The notes under the pieces: model-generated
The model's input: only the letters and a program-made list of their open reading frames with translations
What the model was told of the DNA's origin: nothing
The model's database searches: none
NCBI GenBank assembly: GCA_025936115.1
Contig: JAICTZ010000003.1
Coordinates: 248,001 to 312,000, forward strand
Direction: 5' to 3'
Origin: Polyangiaceae bacterium
Lineage (GTDB): Bacteria > Myxococcota_A > Polyangia > Polyangiales > Polyangiaceae
DNA length: 64,000 bases
Shown here: piece by piece, positions 41,152 to 51,400 of the stretch
How positions within the stretch are numbered: position 1 is the first letter of the stretch
Layout: every line of letters starts with the position of its first letter
Translations under genes and position numbers: made by a program

Positions 41152-41754
41152 ATGAGCGGACAAGAGCGCTTGCTGCTCCTCGCGCCCGGCGCGGGCGCAC
41201 CGAGCTCGTCAGGCTTCATGCGGTCGCAGAAGGAGCGGCTCGAGGCACTCGGACGCGTCGAGCCGTTCGACTACCCGTACCAGCTCGCCGGGAGGAAGTC
41301 GCCCGATCGCCTGCCCGTCCTGATCGACGCCCACGTGGCGGCGCTCGAGCGCGCGAGCGCGGGACGGAGCGGGCCCGTCGTGCTCGTCGGCAAGAGCATG
41401 GGGGGTCGCGTCGATTGTCACGTAGCGGTGAAGCTCGGGGCGCGCGTCGCGGCGCTCGTGTGTCTCGGGTACCCGCTGGTCGGGCAGCGCGGTGACGTGC
41501 GTGAAGCCGTGTTGCTGGAGCTCGAGCGGCCGGTCCTGTTCGTGCAGGGCACGCGCGACAAGTTGTGTCCGCTCGAACGGCTGCGGCCGCTCTTGCCCCG
41601 GCTGCGCGCTCCGCACGCGCTCCACGTCGTCGAAGGCGGCGACCATTCGCTCTTGGTCGGCAAGCGTGAGCTTGCCGCACGCGCTGAAACCCAAGCCACC
41701 GTCGACGCCGCCGTCACGCGCGCGATCGCGGCCTTTCTCGACGAGTACGCGTGA
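41152..41754 (+). CDS. Alpha/beta hydrolase (Tex30/KANL3-like)
   Basis: A 200-residue small alpha/beta hydrolase. The start LLLLAPGAGAPSSS resembles the oxyanion strand of the Tex30/KANL3 family. The nucleophile elbow is GKSMGG with S82, the acid is in VQGTRDKLCP, and the His is in VEGGDHSLLV. The triad is complete, so it is probably a hydrolase, but the substrate is unknown. It starts 22 nt after the aconitase-like gene and its stop overlaps the GTG of the next gene (GTGA), so the run is probably one transcript. Confidence 0.87.
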   Translation: MSGQERLLLLAPGAGAPSSSGFMRSQKERLEALGRVEPFDYPYQLAGRKSPDRLPVLIDAHVAALERASAGRSGPVVLVGKSMGGRVDCHVAVKLGARVAALVCLGYPLVGQRGDVREAVLLELERPVLFVQGTRDKLCPLERLRPLLPRLRAPHALHVVEGGDHSLLVGKRELAARAETQATVDAAVTRAIAAFLDEYA

Positions 41755-42488
41755 GCGGCATGCTCGGCTACGGCTCGCTCAACGAGTGGCTCGTCGCGAG
41801 CGTGATCGTGATGACGGGCGCAGCGCTCCAGGGCAGCGCCGGTTTCGGCTTCGCGCTCTTGTCGGCGCCGATCCTCGGCTGGGTGGATCCTCACCTCGTC
41901 CCGGCCCCCCTCATCGTCGCCGTGACGCTGTTGCTCGCCTTGACGGCATGGCGCGAGCGGAGCGCGGTGGACTTGAAGGGGCTCGGTTGGGTGCTCGGCG
42001 GCCGCGTGCCGGGGACGGTCCTCGGCGCCTTCGCGCTCAAGCTCTTGAGCGAGCGCGCCCTCACGATCGTGCTCGGCCTGCTCGTGCTCGTCGCGGTCGG
42101 CGTCTCGCTCCGTTCCGTGAGGCTCGAGCGCCGCCCGCCGCTGCTCGTCGCCGCCGGCGTCGTGTCCGGTCTGATGGGGACGACCGCCGCGCTCGGAGGT
42201 CCGGCCGTCGCCGTGCTCTACCAACACGAACGCGGCGCCCTCGTGCGCGCCACGTTGGCGACGTACTTCCTCGTGGGCGCCCTCATGTCGATGGCGGCGC
42301 TCGCCTTCGTGGGACGTCTCGGTCAGCGCGAGCTCGGCCTGGCGCTCGGGCTTTTGCCCGGCATAGCGCTCGGTTTCGGCGGCTCGCGCTGGACCAGCCG
42401 CTGGCTCGATCGGGGTTACACGCGCCGGGCCGTGCTCGCCATCGCGGGCCTAGCGGGCCTCGGCTCGGTGATACACGGCCTCGTCTGA
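41751..42488 (+). CDS. TauE/SafE-family membrane exporter
   Basis: A 245-residue inner-membrane protein with about seven or eight hydrophobic segments, of the TauE/SafE (sulfite exporter, DUF81) family. The glycine-rich opening GAALQGSAGFGFALLSAPIL and its internal repeat VVSGLMGTTAALGGPAVAVL are typical. Substrate is not predictable; family members are linked to sulfonate, sulfite or other organic anions. GTG at 41751 overlaps the upstream stop. Confidence 0.88.
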   Translation: MSGMLGYGSLNEWLVASVIVMTGAALQGSAGFGFALLSAPILGWVDPHLVPAPLIVAVTLLLALTAWRERSAVDLKGLGWVLGGRVPGTVLGAFALKLLSERALTIVLGLLVLVAVGVSLRSVRLERRPPLLVAAGVVSGLMGTTAALGGPAVAVLYQHERGALVRATLATYFLVGALMSMAALAFVGRLGQRELGLALGLLPGIALGFGGSRWTSRWLDRGYTRRAVLAIAGLAGLGSVIHGLV

Positions 42489-42506
42489 ATCGGCTATCGT
42501 GCGGCC

Positions 42507-43268
42507 GTGGCGCCTCTCCGCCTGCTTCGCCTTGCTTCGCTGCTGCTCGTGCCCCTCTCGTTCTGGCTCGGCGCCGCGCGCCCGTGCTCCGCGGCCGAAA
42601 AAGAGGAGGACGAAAGCGCGAGCGCCAAGAACGACACGAGCGACGACTCCAAAGCGCCGGACAAGCCCGCCGCCGAGCGCGAAAAATCCGAAGCCGCGCC
42701 GCCCGCCGCCGAAGACACGAAGTACGGCCACTTCGGCCAATTCGGCCTACGCGCGGGCCTCGTCGTCGGCTATCGCATGATCCTGCGTTACGCCGACTCG
42801 CCGTTCTGCGCGACGCCCGACGGTGGTCCGGCCGACTCGCAGCAAACCTTCTGCGGGCACGGGGCGCCGCTCGCGACCGACCTCGCGCTGAGCTTCGGCG
42901 TGTTGGATTTTCTCGAGCCGTTCGTGTGGGCGCGCCTCGGCTTCGCCCCCGAACGCCAGACCGACACGAATCCACTCCGCGTGATCGGCGTCGGCGTGCG
43001 CCTCTACACGATGAGCGACGCCGCCTTCAAAATCTTCATCGAGCCGGCGGTCGGCCTAGAGCTCGAGGGCGGCCGCGGCACGCCGGCCTGGCAGCTCAAT
43101 AACCCGCAATACAAGAAGGACTTCTTGTTCAAGATCGCGGCGGGTCCTCAATACGACTTCGCGCGGTACGTCGGCGTTTACGTCACGGCCGGCGTGTCGG
43201 CGGCCTTCGTGCGCGCGTTCGGAGCGTCGCTCGATCTGAGCTTCGGCCTTCAAGGTCGCCTGCCATGA
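42507..43268 (+). CDS. Exported beta-barrel-like protein
   Basis: A 253-residue protein with a signal peptide ([20 protein letters not shown], cleaved near CSAAEKEE), an acidic Ala/Lys/Asp linker of about 45 residues and a domain of alternating hydrophobic residues ([35 protein letters not shown]) ending in strand-like [12 protein letters not shown]. This fits a small outer-membrane beta-barrel. No specific family recognised. The GTG start at 42507 is 18 nt after the TauE-like gene, and its stop overlaps the ATG of the next gene (ATGA). Confidence 0.7.
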   Translation: MAPLRLLRLASLLLVPLSFWLGAARPCSAAEKEEDESASAKNDTSDDSKAPDKPAAEREKSEAAPPAAEDTKYGHFGQFGLRAGLVVGYRMILRYADSPFCATPDGGPADSQQTFCGHGAPLATDLALSFGVLDFLEPFVWARLGFAPERQTDTNPLRVIGVGVRLYTMSDAAFKIFIEPAVGLELEGGRGTPAWQLNNPQYKKDFLFKIAAGPQYDFARYVGVYVTAGVSAAFVRAFGASLDLSFGLQGRLP

Positions 43269-43741
43269 CGGCGACGCGACCCTTTCGCGTCCTCGGAGTG
43301 CAACAGGTCGCGATCGGGAGCGCCGACAAGCAGAAGCTCCGAACGCTCTGGGTCGATTTACTGGGACTCGAGCCGACCGGTGACTTTCGCAGCGAGGACG
43401 AGAACGTCGACGAAGTCATCCTGCGCGCGGGCGAAGGCGAGCACGCCGTCGAAATCGATCTGATGCAGCCGCTGCGCCCGGGCGAGCGCCCGCGCGTCGA
43501 CGACCCTCCGCTGCATCACCTCGGCCTCTGGCTCGACGATCTGGCCGCGGCGCACGCCTGGCTCACGGCGCGCGGCGTTCGCTTTGCGCCAGGTGGCATT
43601 CGGCGCGGCGCCGCCGGCCACGATGTGTGCTTCATCCACCCCAAAGGTTCCGCGGAAGCGCCCCAAGGTGGCGAAGGCGTCCTGATCGAGCTCATCCAAG
43701 CGCCGCCGAGCGTCATCGCCGCGGCAAAACAGCGGGCGTGA
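43265..43741 (+). CDS. VOC-family protein, methylmalonyl-CoA epimerase-like
   Basis: A 158-residue vicinal-oxygen-chelate protein made of two beta-alpha-beta-beta-beta units. The second unit, [18 protein letters not shown], then [11 protein letters not shown] and GVLIELIQ, closely follows methylmalonyl-CoA epimerase, and the mutase and meaB genes lie just beyond it on the other strand. Metal ligands His (LHHLG) and Glu (IELIQ) are present; the first ligand, usually His in DHIGIA, is Gln here (VQQVAIG), as in some glyoxalase I enzymes. The epimerase call is likely but not certain. ATG at 43265 overlaps the upstream stop. Confidence 0.75.
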   Translation: MTATRPFRVLGVQQVAIGSADKQKLRTLWVDLLGLEPTGDFRSEDENVDEVILRAGEGEHAVEIDLMQPLRPGERPRVDDPPLHHLGLWLDDLAAAHAWLTARGVRFAPGGIRRGAAGHDVCFIHPKGSAEAPQGGEGVLIELIQAPPSVIAAAKQRA

Positions 43742-43793
43742 ATCGCTTCGGCGCGCTCGCGTCCGCGCTCGGCGCGCGTGGGCGCAGCGCACC

Positions 43794-44768
43794 TCAGCGG
43801 CCGAGTAGCAAGGCCACGGTGCGGCGTGCGGCGGCGCGGGGCGACAAGCGGCCGGCCAAGACTTCGGCTTCGAGACGGACGCGCTCGGCGGCGACAGCGG
43901 GCGGTGCGAGCTCGTGGAGCAGCGTGCGTTCGACCGCCTCGGCCAGGGCGCGCTTCAAGCCGTTCGCCCGGCGCTCGGCGAAGGCGCCGCTCTTGCGCCC
44001 TGACGCCAGGAACGCCTCCGTGGCGCTCCACAGTTCCTCGAGGCCGCGCTCTTCGCGCGCGCTCACCTGGAGCACGGGCGTGGGCTCGCCGCCGCGAGCA
44101 AAGAGACCGAGTGCGCTCTCGAGCTCGCTCGCGGCATGCTCGGCCGCGGGCAGCGTCGCACCGTCCGCCTTATTGACGGCGATGAGATCCGCGAGCTCCA
44201 CGGCGCCGCGCTTCATCCCTTGAAGCTCGTCGCCCGCGCCCGGAATCAGCACGAGGACGAGCGCATCGACGAGGCCGGCGACGGCATGCTCCCCTTGACC
44301 CGTGCCGAGGGTTTCGACGAAGACGACGGAGTAGCCGGCCGCTTCGCAGAGCAGGACGGTTTCGGCCGTGTCGCGAGCGATGCCCCCCTGCGCGCCGCGC
44401 GACGGGGTCGGGCGGATGAAGCTTTCGGGGGCGGCTGCGAGCCGCGCCATGCGCGTCTTATCGCCCAGAATACTGCCCCCGCCGAGCGGACTCGAGGGGT
44501 CGACGGCGAGGACGGCCACGCGCTCGCCGGATGTGACGAGCCGCGTGCCGAGGGCATCGATCAGCGTGCTTTTGCCGGCCCCCGGCGGGCCGGTGATCCC
44601 GATGCGCCGACTGCCGCCCGCGCGCGGCAAGAGCAACGCGAGCAGCTCTTCCGCGAGCGGCGCGTGTTCGGGACGCTCACTTTCGAGCAGCGTGATCGCG
44701 CGAGCTAGGGCACGGCGATCGCCGCTCGCGACACCGCGCGCGAGCGACGCGGCGAGCCGCTCAGCCAT
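43794..44768 (-). CDS. meaB: Methylmalonyl-CoA mutase chaperone GTPase
   Basis: G3E-family GTPase that loads and protects the B12 cofactor of methylmalonyl-CoA mutase. The 324-residue protein has Walker [10 protein letters not shown] at 60-68, followed by [20 protein letters not shown], then [12 protein letters not shown] and the base-specificity motif NKAD. ATG at 44768 lies inside the last eight bases of the mutase gene, so the pair is translationally coupled. Confidence 0.95.
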   Translation of the reverse strand: MAERLAASLARGVASGDRRALARAITLLESERPEHAPLAEELLALLLPRAGGSRRIGITGPPGAGKSTLIDALGTRLVTSGERVAVLAVDPSSPLGGGSILGDKTRMARLAAAPESFIRPTPSRGAQGGIARDTAETVLLCEAAGYSVVFVETLGTGQGEHAVAGLVDALVLVLIPGAGDELQGMKRGAVELADLIAVNKADGATLPAAEHAASELESALGLFARGGEPTPVLQVSAREERGLEELWSATEAFLASGRKSGAFAERRANGLKRALAEAVERTLLHELAPPAVAAERVRLEAEVLAGRLSPRAAARRTVALLLGR

Positions 44769-46914
44769 CGTTCGAGCCCGCCGCTTCGCCGTCGAGGAGC
44801 TCGAGCAAGCGCCGCGCGGCGTCGGCGACGCGCGTACCGGGGCCGAAGACCGCGGCGACGCCGGCGCGTTCGAGCGCGGGGAGATCGGCGGCCGGCACGA
44901 TGCCGCCACATACGATGCGAATGTCGCCGGCGCCCGCGGCGTCGAGCTCGGCGCGCAGCTCGGGCACGAGCGTCAGATGCGCGCCGGCTTGCGACGAAAT
45001 GCCGACGACGTGCACGTCGTTCTCGACGGCGTGGCGCGCGACCTCGCTCGGCGTCGTGAAGAGCGGCCCCAAATCCACGTCGAAGCCCAGATCGGCGAGC
45101 CCGGAAGCGATGACTTTTTGGCCGCGGTCGTGACCGTCTTGACCGAGCTTGGCGACGAGAATGCGTGGCCTTCGGCCCTCCCGCCCCGCGAACCGAGCGA
45201 CGCGAGCTTTGAGCTCGGCCCATTCGGCGTCGCCGCCGTATTGCTGATCGTACACGCCGCGCAAGACCGTGGCACTAGCTTCGTAGCGTCCGAACACGTC
45301 GGCAAGGGCCTCGCTGATTTCCCCGACCGCGGCGCGGGCGCGCGCGGCGACGATGCTCGCCGCAAGCAGGTTGCCGTCGCCCCGCGCCGCGGAGCGCAGC
45401 GCCTCGAGCGCTGCGTCCACGCGCGCGGCGTCTCGCGTGCGCTTGAGCGTCGCGAGCCGCGCGAGCTGCGCGTCGCGCACTGCCGCGGCATCGACGAAAC
45501 GGACTGCCAGCGGCTCCTCGCGCTCACTCCGAAACGCGTTCACGCCCACGACGACCTCTGCGCCGCGATCGCGCCGCGCCTGCCGCCGCGCCGCCGCCGC
45601 CTCGATCCGCCGGCGCGCGAGCCCCGACTCGATGGCGCGCGCCATGCCGCCCAGAGCCTCGACTTCGTCGATCACGGCACGCGCGCGCGCCGCAAGCTCC
45701 GCCGTCAGGCTTTCGATGAAATACGAGCCGCCGAGCGGGTCGATCACGTCCGTCACGCCGGTCTCGTGCGCGAGGATGAGCTGGGTCGCGCGCGCGACGC
45801 GGGCCGCGCCGTCACTCGGTAGGGCGAGCGCCTCGTCATAAGCGTTCGTGTGCAAGCTCTGCGTACCTCCGAGCACGGCTGCGAGCGCTTCGATCGTCGT
45901 GCGCGCGACGTTGTTGAGCGGCTCTTGCACCGTGAGGCTCACTCCTGAGGTCTGACAATGCGTGCGCAGCAAGAGCGAACGCGGATCGTTCGGCGCGAAA
46001 CGCTCGCGCACGAGCGTTGCCCAGAGCAGTCGCGCCGCTCGCAGTTTAGCGATTTCGACGAAGAAATTCATGCCGACGCCGAAGAAGAACGAGAGCCGCG
46101 GCGCGAACGCGTCGATCTCGAGGCCACGCGCGACACCGGCACGCAGGTACTCGAGTCCGTCGGCGAGCGTGTAGCCGAGCTCGAGCTCCGCCGTCGCTCC
46201 GGCTTCTTGCATGTGATAGCCCGAGATCGAGAGCGAGTTGAAGCGCGGCAGGGTGCGCGTCAAATGCTCGATCACGTCGGCCACGATGCGGAGCGAAGGC
46301 GCGGGCGGGTAAACGAAGGTGTTTCTCACGAGAAACTCCTTCAAAATGTCGTTTTGAATCGTGCCCGTGAGGGCGCGCGCCGGGACGCCTTGTTCTTCGC
46401 CCGCGACGATGAACGCGGCGAGCACGGGCAGCACGGCCCCGTTCATCGTCATCGAGACGCTCGCGCGCTCGAGGGGAATGCCCTCGAACAGACGCTTCAT
46501 GTCCTCGACGGAATCGATCGCGACGCCCGCTTTGCCGACGTCGCCCTGAACGCGGGGGTGGTCGCTGTCGTAGCCGCGATGAGTCGCGAGATCGAAGGCG
46601 ACGCTCAAGCCCGTTTGGCCGCCGGCGAGCGCCTCGCGGAAAAATGCGTTCGTCTCCTCCGCCGTCGAGAAGCCCGCGTACTGGCGCAGCGTCCAGGGGC
46701 GCTTCGTGTACATCGTCGCGCGCACGCCGCGCACGTAAGGAAACGCCCCCGGCACGCTCGCGAGCCACGGCACCTCGCCCACGTCTTCCGGCAAATAGAG
46801 GGGCGCGAGACGCACGCCTTCGGGGAGCTCGTGCACGAGCGTGTCCGGGCTTTTGCCGTCGAGCTCGGCGCGCGCCAGCTCGCGCCAGACTTCGCGCGGG
46901 TCGCGGCTCGTCAG
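44761..46914 (-). CDS. mcm: Methylmalonyl-CoA mutase, single-chain
   Basis: B12-dependent interconversion of methylmalonyl-CoA and succinyl-CoA, linking propionyl-CoA units to the TCA cycle; also a source of methylmalonyl-CoA for polyketides. The 717-residue protein carries both parts: the substrate barrel ([50 protein letters not shown]) and the C-terminal B12 domain with the base-off motif DGHDRG. The only start that preserves the conserved N-terminus ([18 protein letters not shown]) is CTG at 46914, eight bases after GGGGAGG; no ATG, GTG or TTG is in frame between the previous stop and this region. The start remains uncertain. Confidence 0.9.
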   Translation of the reverse strand: MTSRDPREVWRELARAELDGKSPDTLVHELPEGVRLAPLYLPEDVGEVPWLASVPGAFPYVRGVRATMYTKRPWTLRQYAGFSTAEETNAFFREALAGGQTGLSVAFDLATHRGYDSDHPRVQGDVGKAGVAIDSVEDMKRLFEGIPLERASVSMTMNGAVLPVLAAFIVAGEEQGVPARALTGTIQNDILKEFLVRNTFVYPPAPSLRIVADVIEHLTRTLPRFNSLSISGYHMQEAGATAELELGYTLADGLEYLRAGVARGLEIDAFAPRLSFFFGVGMNFFVEIAKLRAARLLWATLVRERFAPNDPRSLLLRTHCQTSGVSLTVQEPLNNVARTTIEALAAVLGGTQSLHTNAYDEALALPSDGAARVARATQLILAHETGVTDVIDPLGGSYFIESLTAELAARARAVIDEVEALGGMARAIESGLARRRIEAAAARRQARRDRGAEVVVGVNAFRSEREEPLAVRFVDAAAVRDAQLARLATLKRTRDAARVDAALEALRSAARGDGNLLAASIVAARARAAVGEISEALADVFGRYEASATVLRGVYDQQYGGDAEWAELKARVARFAGREGRRPRILVAKLGQDGHDRGQKVIASGLADLGFDVDLGPLFTTPSEVARHAVENDVHVVGISSQAGAHLTLVPELRAELDAAGAGDIRIVCGGIVPAADLPALERAGVAAVFGPGTRVADAARRLLELLDGEAAGSNDG

Positions 46915-46918
46915 GCGA

Positions 46919-47923
46919 CTACCCTCCCCGTTTGCGGCGGAGCAAAATGCGCTCGAGCGCCTGACCCGCGACGGCCGCCAAGGCGTCGATCCGTCGCGTC
47001 GCGTCGAGGCTTGCGCCGAGCACCGAGGGATCGCAAATGACGACGAGCGTCGGGTGACCCGACGCCGACACCGACACGACGTACACCTCGTCGTCGTTGT
47101 CACCGAAGAAGGCGCGGAGCTCGGCGTGCGGCGGCGTGTGCGGCAACGCGCCGAGGTAAAACCCGACGCTCGACGCTGTCTGCACGACGCTCGGCGACGA
47201 ATTCAAAATTTCGACCCGCCGCACGGCCTCGCGCTCGAACGCCGCGCTCCCCGCTCGCCCCACGTAGGACGTCGAACGCACGGCAAGCACGATGCTGCGC
47301 GCGGGCGCGAGTCCTTCGATGAGCGCGGTCACGACCTCGTCGGGCGTACGCGTTTGCTCGAAGCCGGCTTTGGCGAGCTCGAGCGGCAGGAGCGGGCCGG
47401 GCGGAACCGCGGTCCGCGGCGGCTTCGGCCGCGCGAGCTGCAACACGGGTTCGTCGTCGGGCACGACCTTGCGCACCAAAAGGATCGGCGGGCCACTCGG
47501 CGAGCGTGGCGGAGTGGTGCCAGCGAGCGCTGCGCCGATCGCCGCCGGGTCGGCGCGCAGCACGCGAACCTTCGCGCCGAGGTGAAACTCGAGCTCGGTC
47601 ACGACATGCGCGTCGAGCGGATCGAGCGCCGCCACGTCGATGCGACCCGACCGCCCGTCTTTGCGCACGGGCACGGCGCCCAGGCGCTCGGCGAGCCCCG
47701 GCGGTAGCAACGCGAGTTGCTCGGTTTCGGCTCGCACGAGCTCGATTGACGGGACTTCGACGCGCTCGAGCTCCCGCTCCAGTCGCTGCTCGAGCTCCGG
47801 TTCGGCGTCGCCCACGAGCTTGGCGAGCGTCTGCCCCAGAGCGACGGCACGCCCGAGTGCGTCCTCCACCTGGGCTTCCGAGGCGCCCGCGCGGAGCAAC
47901 AGCCGAACGACCTCGAACGACAC
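46919..47923 (-). CDS. MshEN (GspE N-terminal)-like protein with GAF-like C-terminus
   Basis: A 334-residue cytoplasmic protein. Residues 1-135 resemble the N-terminal domain of type II secretion/type IV pilus ATPases ([19 protein letters not shown], then [19 protein letters not shown]), a domain that can bind cyclic di-GMP in MshE. No ATPase domain follows. Instead, after a Pro-rich linker, residues 190-334 look like a GAF-type sensor fold ([16 protein letters not shown] to [15 protein letters not shown]). It may be a signal-binding regulator. The stop lies a few bases before the mutase start, and the mutase Shine-Dalgarno falls inside its last codons. Confidence 0.68.
   Translation of the reverse strand: MSFEVVRLLLRAGASEAQVEDALGRAVALGQTLAKLVGDAEPELEQRLERELERVEVPSIELVRAETEQLALLPPGLAERLGAVPVRKDGRSGRIDVAALDPLDAHVVTELEFHLGAKVRVLRADPAAIGAALAGTTPPRSPSGPPILLVRKVVPDDEPVLQLARPKPPRTAVPPGPLLPLELAKAGFEQTRTPDEVVTALIEGLAPARSIVLAVRSTSYVGRAGSAAFEREAVRRVEILNSSPSVVQTASSVGFYLGALPHTPPHAELRAFFGDNDDEVYVVSVSASGHPTLVVICDPSVLGASLDATRRIDALAAVAGQALERILLRRKRGG
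46923..46929 (-). promoter_or_regulatory. Ribosome binding site suggesting a CTG start for the mutase
   Basis: Reads GGGGAGG on the minus strand, eight bases ahead of CTG at 46914 and inside the end of the upstream coding sequence. No conventional start codon is available at the right place, so this site is the main support for the chosen start. Confidence 0.55.
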
Positions 47924-48029
47924 GATCAGAGCCTATACCGCGCCGCCACGGGCTGCGAATGTACTAAACGCGCGGGCACCGTCCGAGCGGGAATTTTGGG
48001 GTGTTCATGTTCGGCGCGAGACTTCCATC

Positions 48030-48051
48030 GTTTCAACGTCGGAATTGAAAC
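48030..48051 (-). terminator. Hairpin at the end of ftsB
   Basis: gtttcaa at 48030-48036 pairs perfectly with ttgaaac at 48045-48051 around eight bases. It spans the ftsB stop codon. An AT-rich stem and no T-run make termination uncertain. Confidence 0.3.
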
Positions 48052-48326
48052 ACGACTTCGGTTTGACGCAGGAGGCCAAGCTCGTCACGAGCGGCGCGTT
48101 CGACATAGGCGGGATCCTCTTTGACTCGCTGAACTTCGGCGCGGAGACGCTCGATCTCGCGAGATAGCCGCGTGACCTCTTCTTCGGCGCGCGCGCGTTC
48201 CTGTCGCAGGGCTGTCAGGCGAGCGAGGCCGGAAGGGGAAAAGATGAGGAGCGGCACCGCCACTGCGGCACCGGCCGTGACGAATAGAGGCAGGACACGC
48301 TGGGCGAAAAGGTCGATCGACTTCAT
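48033..48326 (-). CDS. ftsB: Septum formation initiator family protein (FtsB/DivIC-like)
   Basis: A 97-residue bitopic membrane protein of the divisome. It has a short cytoplasmic start, one membrane segment (VLPLFVTAGAAVAVPLLIF), a coiled coil of about 40 residues (RARAEEEVTRLSREIERLR) and the conserved end DPAYVERAARDELGLLRQTE that is diagnostic of FtsB/DivIC proteins. It probably bridges FtsL and FtsQ in the periplasm. ATG at 48326. It is divergent from the giant TPR gene, with 172 nt between the starts. Confidence 0.88.
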   Translation of the reverse strand: MKSIDLFAQRVLPLFVTAGAAVAVPLLIFSPSGLARLTALRQERARAEEEVTRLSREIERLRAEVQRVKEDPAYVERAARDELGLLRQTEVVFQFRR

Positions 48327-48498
48327 CTGTCGCGGTCTTCCACTGCCACCTCTCCCACACGACGATTCCGTGGGCCAAGTCGTTCAGTAGGAATTTTGCG
48401 GCAGGCGGCCCGGAAGGCGAGCTATCGTTTCGAGCCTTCGCCCGACGGCCAAGTTTTCGGGCGAGCGCCCGGGCGGCATTCTCCATGGACCTCTTCTC

Positions 48499-51400
48499 AT
48501 GATCGAGACCGACCTTTTGCGCGCGGAGCTCGAGCGTTCGTTCGAGCTCGAAGAACTACTTCACCTCAGTCGTGATGTGTTGGGCTTCGAGCCCGAGCGC
48601 GTCGGCGGTACGGCGGCGCGAGCTTCCTTCGCCGGTGCGCTCGCAGCCCACTGCGCCGAGGAAGACGCGGTCGAGGCGCTCTGCGACGCGGTGCTCGCGC
48701 TGCGCCCCGACGCGAACCCCGAGCTCTTGCGCATCCGAACCACGGGCCTCGTCGCAGACGACGAGCTCCCCGCTGGTTCGAGCTTCGGGCCGTTCACGCT
48801 CGCGCTCAAGCTCGGCGAAGGTCGCTCGGCGGTGGTGTACGCAGCCACGCGAGACGGCAAGGACTATCGCTTGCGCATCCTGCGGCACGAAGCGACGCGC
48901 GACCGCCGAGGGCTGCAGCGCTTTCTCACCGTGAACCGCCTGATCGCCGACATCGAGCATGAATACCTGCCGCAACGGCTCGAAGCCGGCACGATCGACG
49001 GTCGTCACTACGTGGCGCACGAGCTCCTCGCGGGTGAAACGCTCGCGTCGCGCGTGACGCGCACGGGCCCCATGCACGGCAACGACGCCCGCCCGCTCCT
49101 GCGCGCCGTGCTCGAGGCGCTCGACGCGCTGCATCAGCGTCGCATCGCGCACGGTGACTTGCGGCTCGACAACGTCGTCTCGCTGAGGACGCACGAAGGC
49201 GCGCTTCGCGTCGTCTTGCTCGACGCCGGGGCCGACCGTTTGCGCGCTCGTCCACGCCTTGGAACCGGGCGCAGCGATCTGTACGCGACGATGGCGTCGC
49301 CGTGGACCGCCGCGCCGGAGCAGATCCGCGGCCTCGATGCCGATCCACGCAGCGACGTCTACTCGTTCGGCGCCATGGCTTACGCGCTCCTCACGGGGCG
49401 CCCGCCCTTCGGCGACGGATCTGCGCTCGACTCGGCGTTCGGGCACCTCACGCGCGCCCCCGCCACGGCGAGCACGCTCGCGCCGAAGGGCTTCGTTTCG
49501 CCCGAAATGGACGAGCTTTTGGCGCAGCTGCTCGAAAAGGACCCGGAAAAGCGACCGCCGAACGCGGCCGCCGTGCTCGCGAGCCTCGAGCAGACGGCGC
49601 GTGTCCTCAGCATCGCGCCCCCGATGTCTCCCGCGGAGGTCGACGGCTTGCTCGAGCGGCTCAGGACCGAGCCGACCAACGAGAGCGTCGCGATGCAGCT
49701 CGAATCGGCGGCCGAGGGCGCGCCGGAGCGTGTGGCGACGGCGTTCGTCGCGGCGGCGCACGAGCTCGCGGGCGACGCCGTTCAAACCAAGAAGGATCTG
49801 TTGTTCCGCGCCGCGCGCATCCATGCGGCGCGCGCTCCGAGCCTCCCCGAGGCCGAGGCGCTCTACAAAGAGATCGTCGAGCTCGATCCCGAGGACCGCG
49901 TCGCCTTCGGCGCGCTCGAGGACGTGCGGCGCAGGCTCGGTAAGTTCGACGAGCTCGTCGAGACGTTGCTCGAACGCGTGGAGCGCACGGGGACGCGCAG
50001 CGAGCGCTCGCGTCTGTTCGCCGAGATCGGACGCATCTACGCGCGCGACATCAAGGATCGCGATCAGGCGCTCGTCGCCTTCACGCAGGCGCTGTGCGAA
50101 GACCCGCGCCAGAGCCCGATCGCCACGGAAGTCGAACGTCTCGCGGGCGGCCGTGGCGACACGTGGAACGACGTGCTCACGACGATGACCGAAGCCGCCC
50201 AGGGCGACGCCCTGCCGCCGGAAGAAAAGAGCGCGCTTTTTCTACGCGCTGCGCGCTGGTACGCCGACAAAGCTCAGCGGCTCGATCTCGCGCTCTTGGG
50301 CTACCAGGCGGTCGTCGCCCTCGACCCCGCGAACGAAGCGGCGCTCGACGGCCTCACGCGCATCTATCGCAAAGCGCAGCAGTGGCAGGAGCTCGGCACC
50401 GTGCTGACTCGCCGCGCCGACGCCGCCGCGAGCCCCGCCCAAGCCCGGGATTTTCGCGCCGAGGCGGCGGAGCTGCTCGAGCTTTACCTGAACGACGCCG
50501 CGTCCGCGCGCGCCATGGTCGAGGCCGTGCTCGCGGAGGATCCCGGTCACGTCTCCGCGAGCAACCAGCTCGTGCGGCTGTGTGAACGCGCGAGCGACTT
50601 CGCGGGCCTCGTGAAGATCCTCGAGCGACGCGCGCAGGCAGAGCGCGGGGAAGAACGCCTGAAAACGCTGTCCCGCATCGCCGAGCTCTACGAACAGAAG
50701 CTGTCGGACGATGCAGGAGCCGAGCAACGCTACCAGGCCGTGCTCGACCTCGACGCGAAGAACCTCGACGCCCTGCGCGGTCTCGACCGGCTCTACACCA
50801 AAGCGGGTCGCTTCAAGGATCTGCTGCAAAACCTCGATCTGCAGATCGAAGCGGCCGCGACGCCGCGCCAAAAAATCGCGCTCTGGGAGCGCATCGCCTC
50901 GATTTACGAAGAAGAGTTCCTCGACCACGACAAGGCCGCGTCCGCGCTCGAAAACCTGCTCGAGCTCGATCCGTCCCACGACGCGGCGCTCGGCGCCCTC
51001 GCCCGCCACTACCGCGCGCTCGAGCGCTGGGACGACGTGGCCGCCCTGTACGAGCGTCACGAGCGCATTCTCAGCGACCCCGGCAGGAAGCTCGCGATCC
51101 TCTTGCAACGCGCGCGTCTGCTCGCCGATCAACTGAACGCGCCCGATCGCGCGATCGACGCCTACGAGCAGGTCCTCACGCTCTCGCCCGAACACCCTCA
51201 AGCGCTCGAAGCGCTCGCGCGCTTGCGCGAGTCGGCGGGTGACGCGGACGCTGCGCTCGCCGCCATCGACGCCCTCGCCGCCAAGGCGACGACCCCCGAG
51301 GCCAAAGGCGAACAGCTCGTGCGAGCCGCGAAATTGCTCGAGGCGCGCGGCGATCGCGACGGCGCCATCGAGCGCTACAAAGAAGCGCTCGACGCCAATC

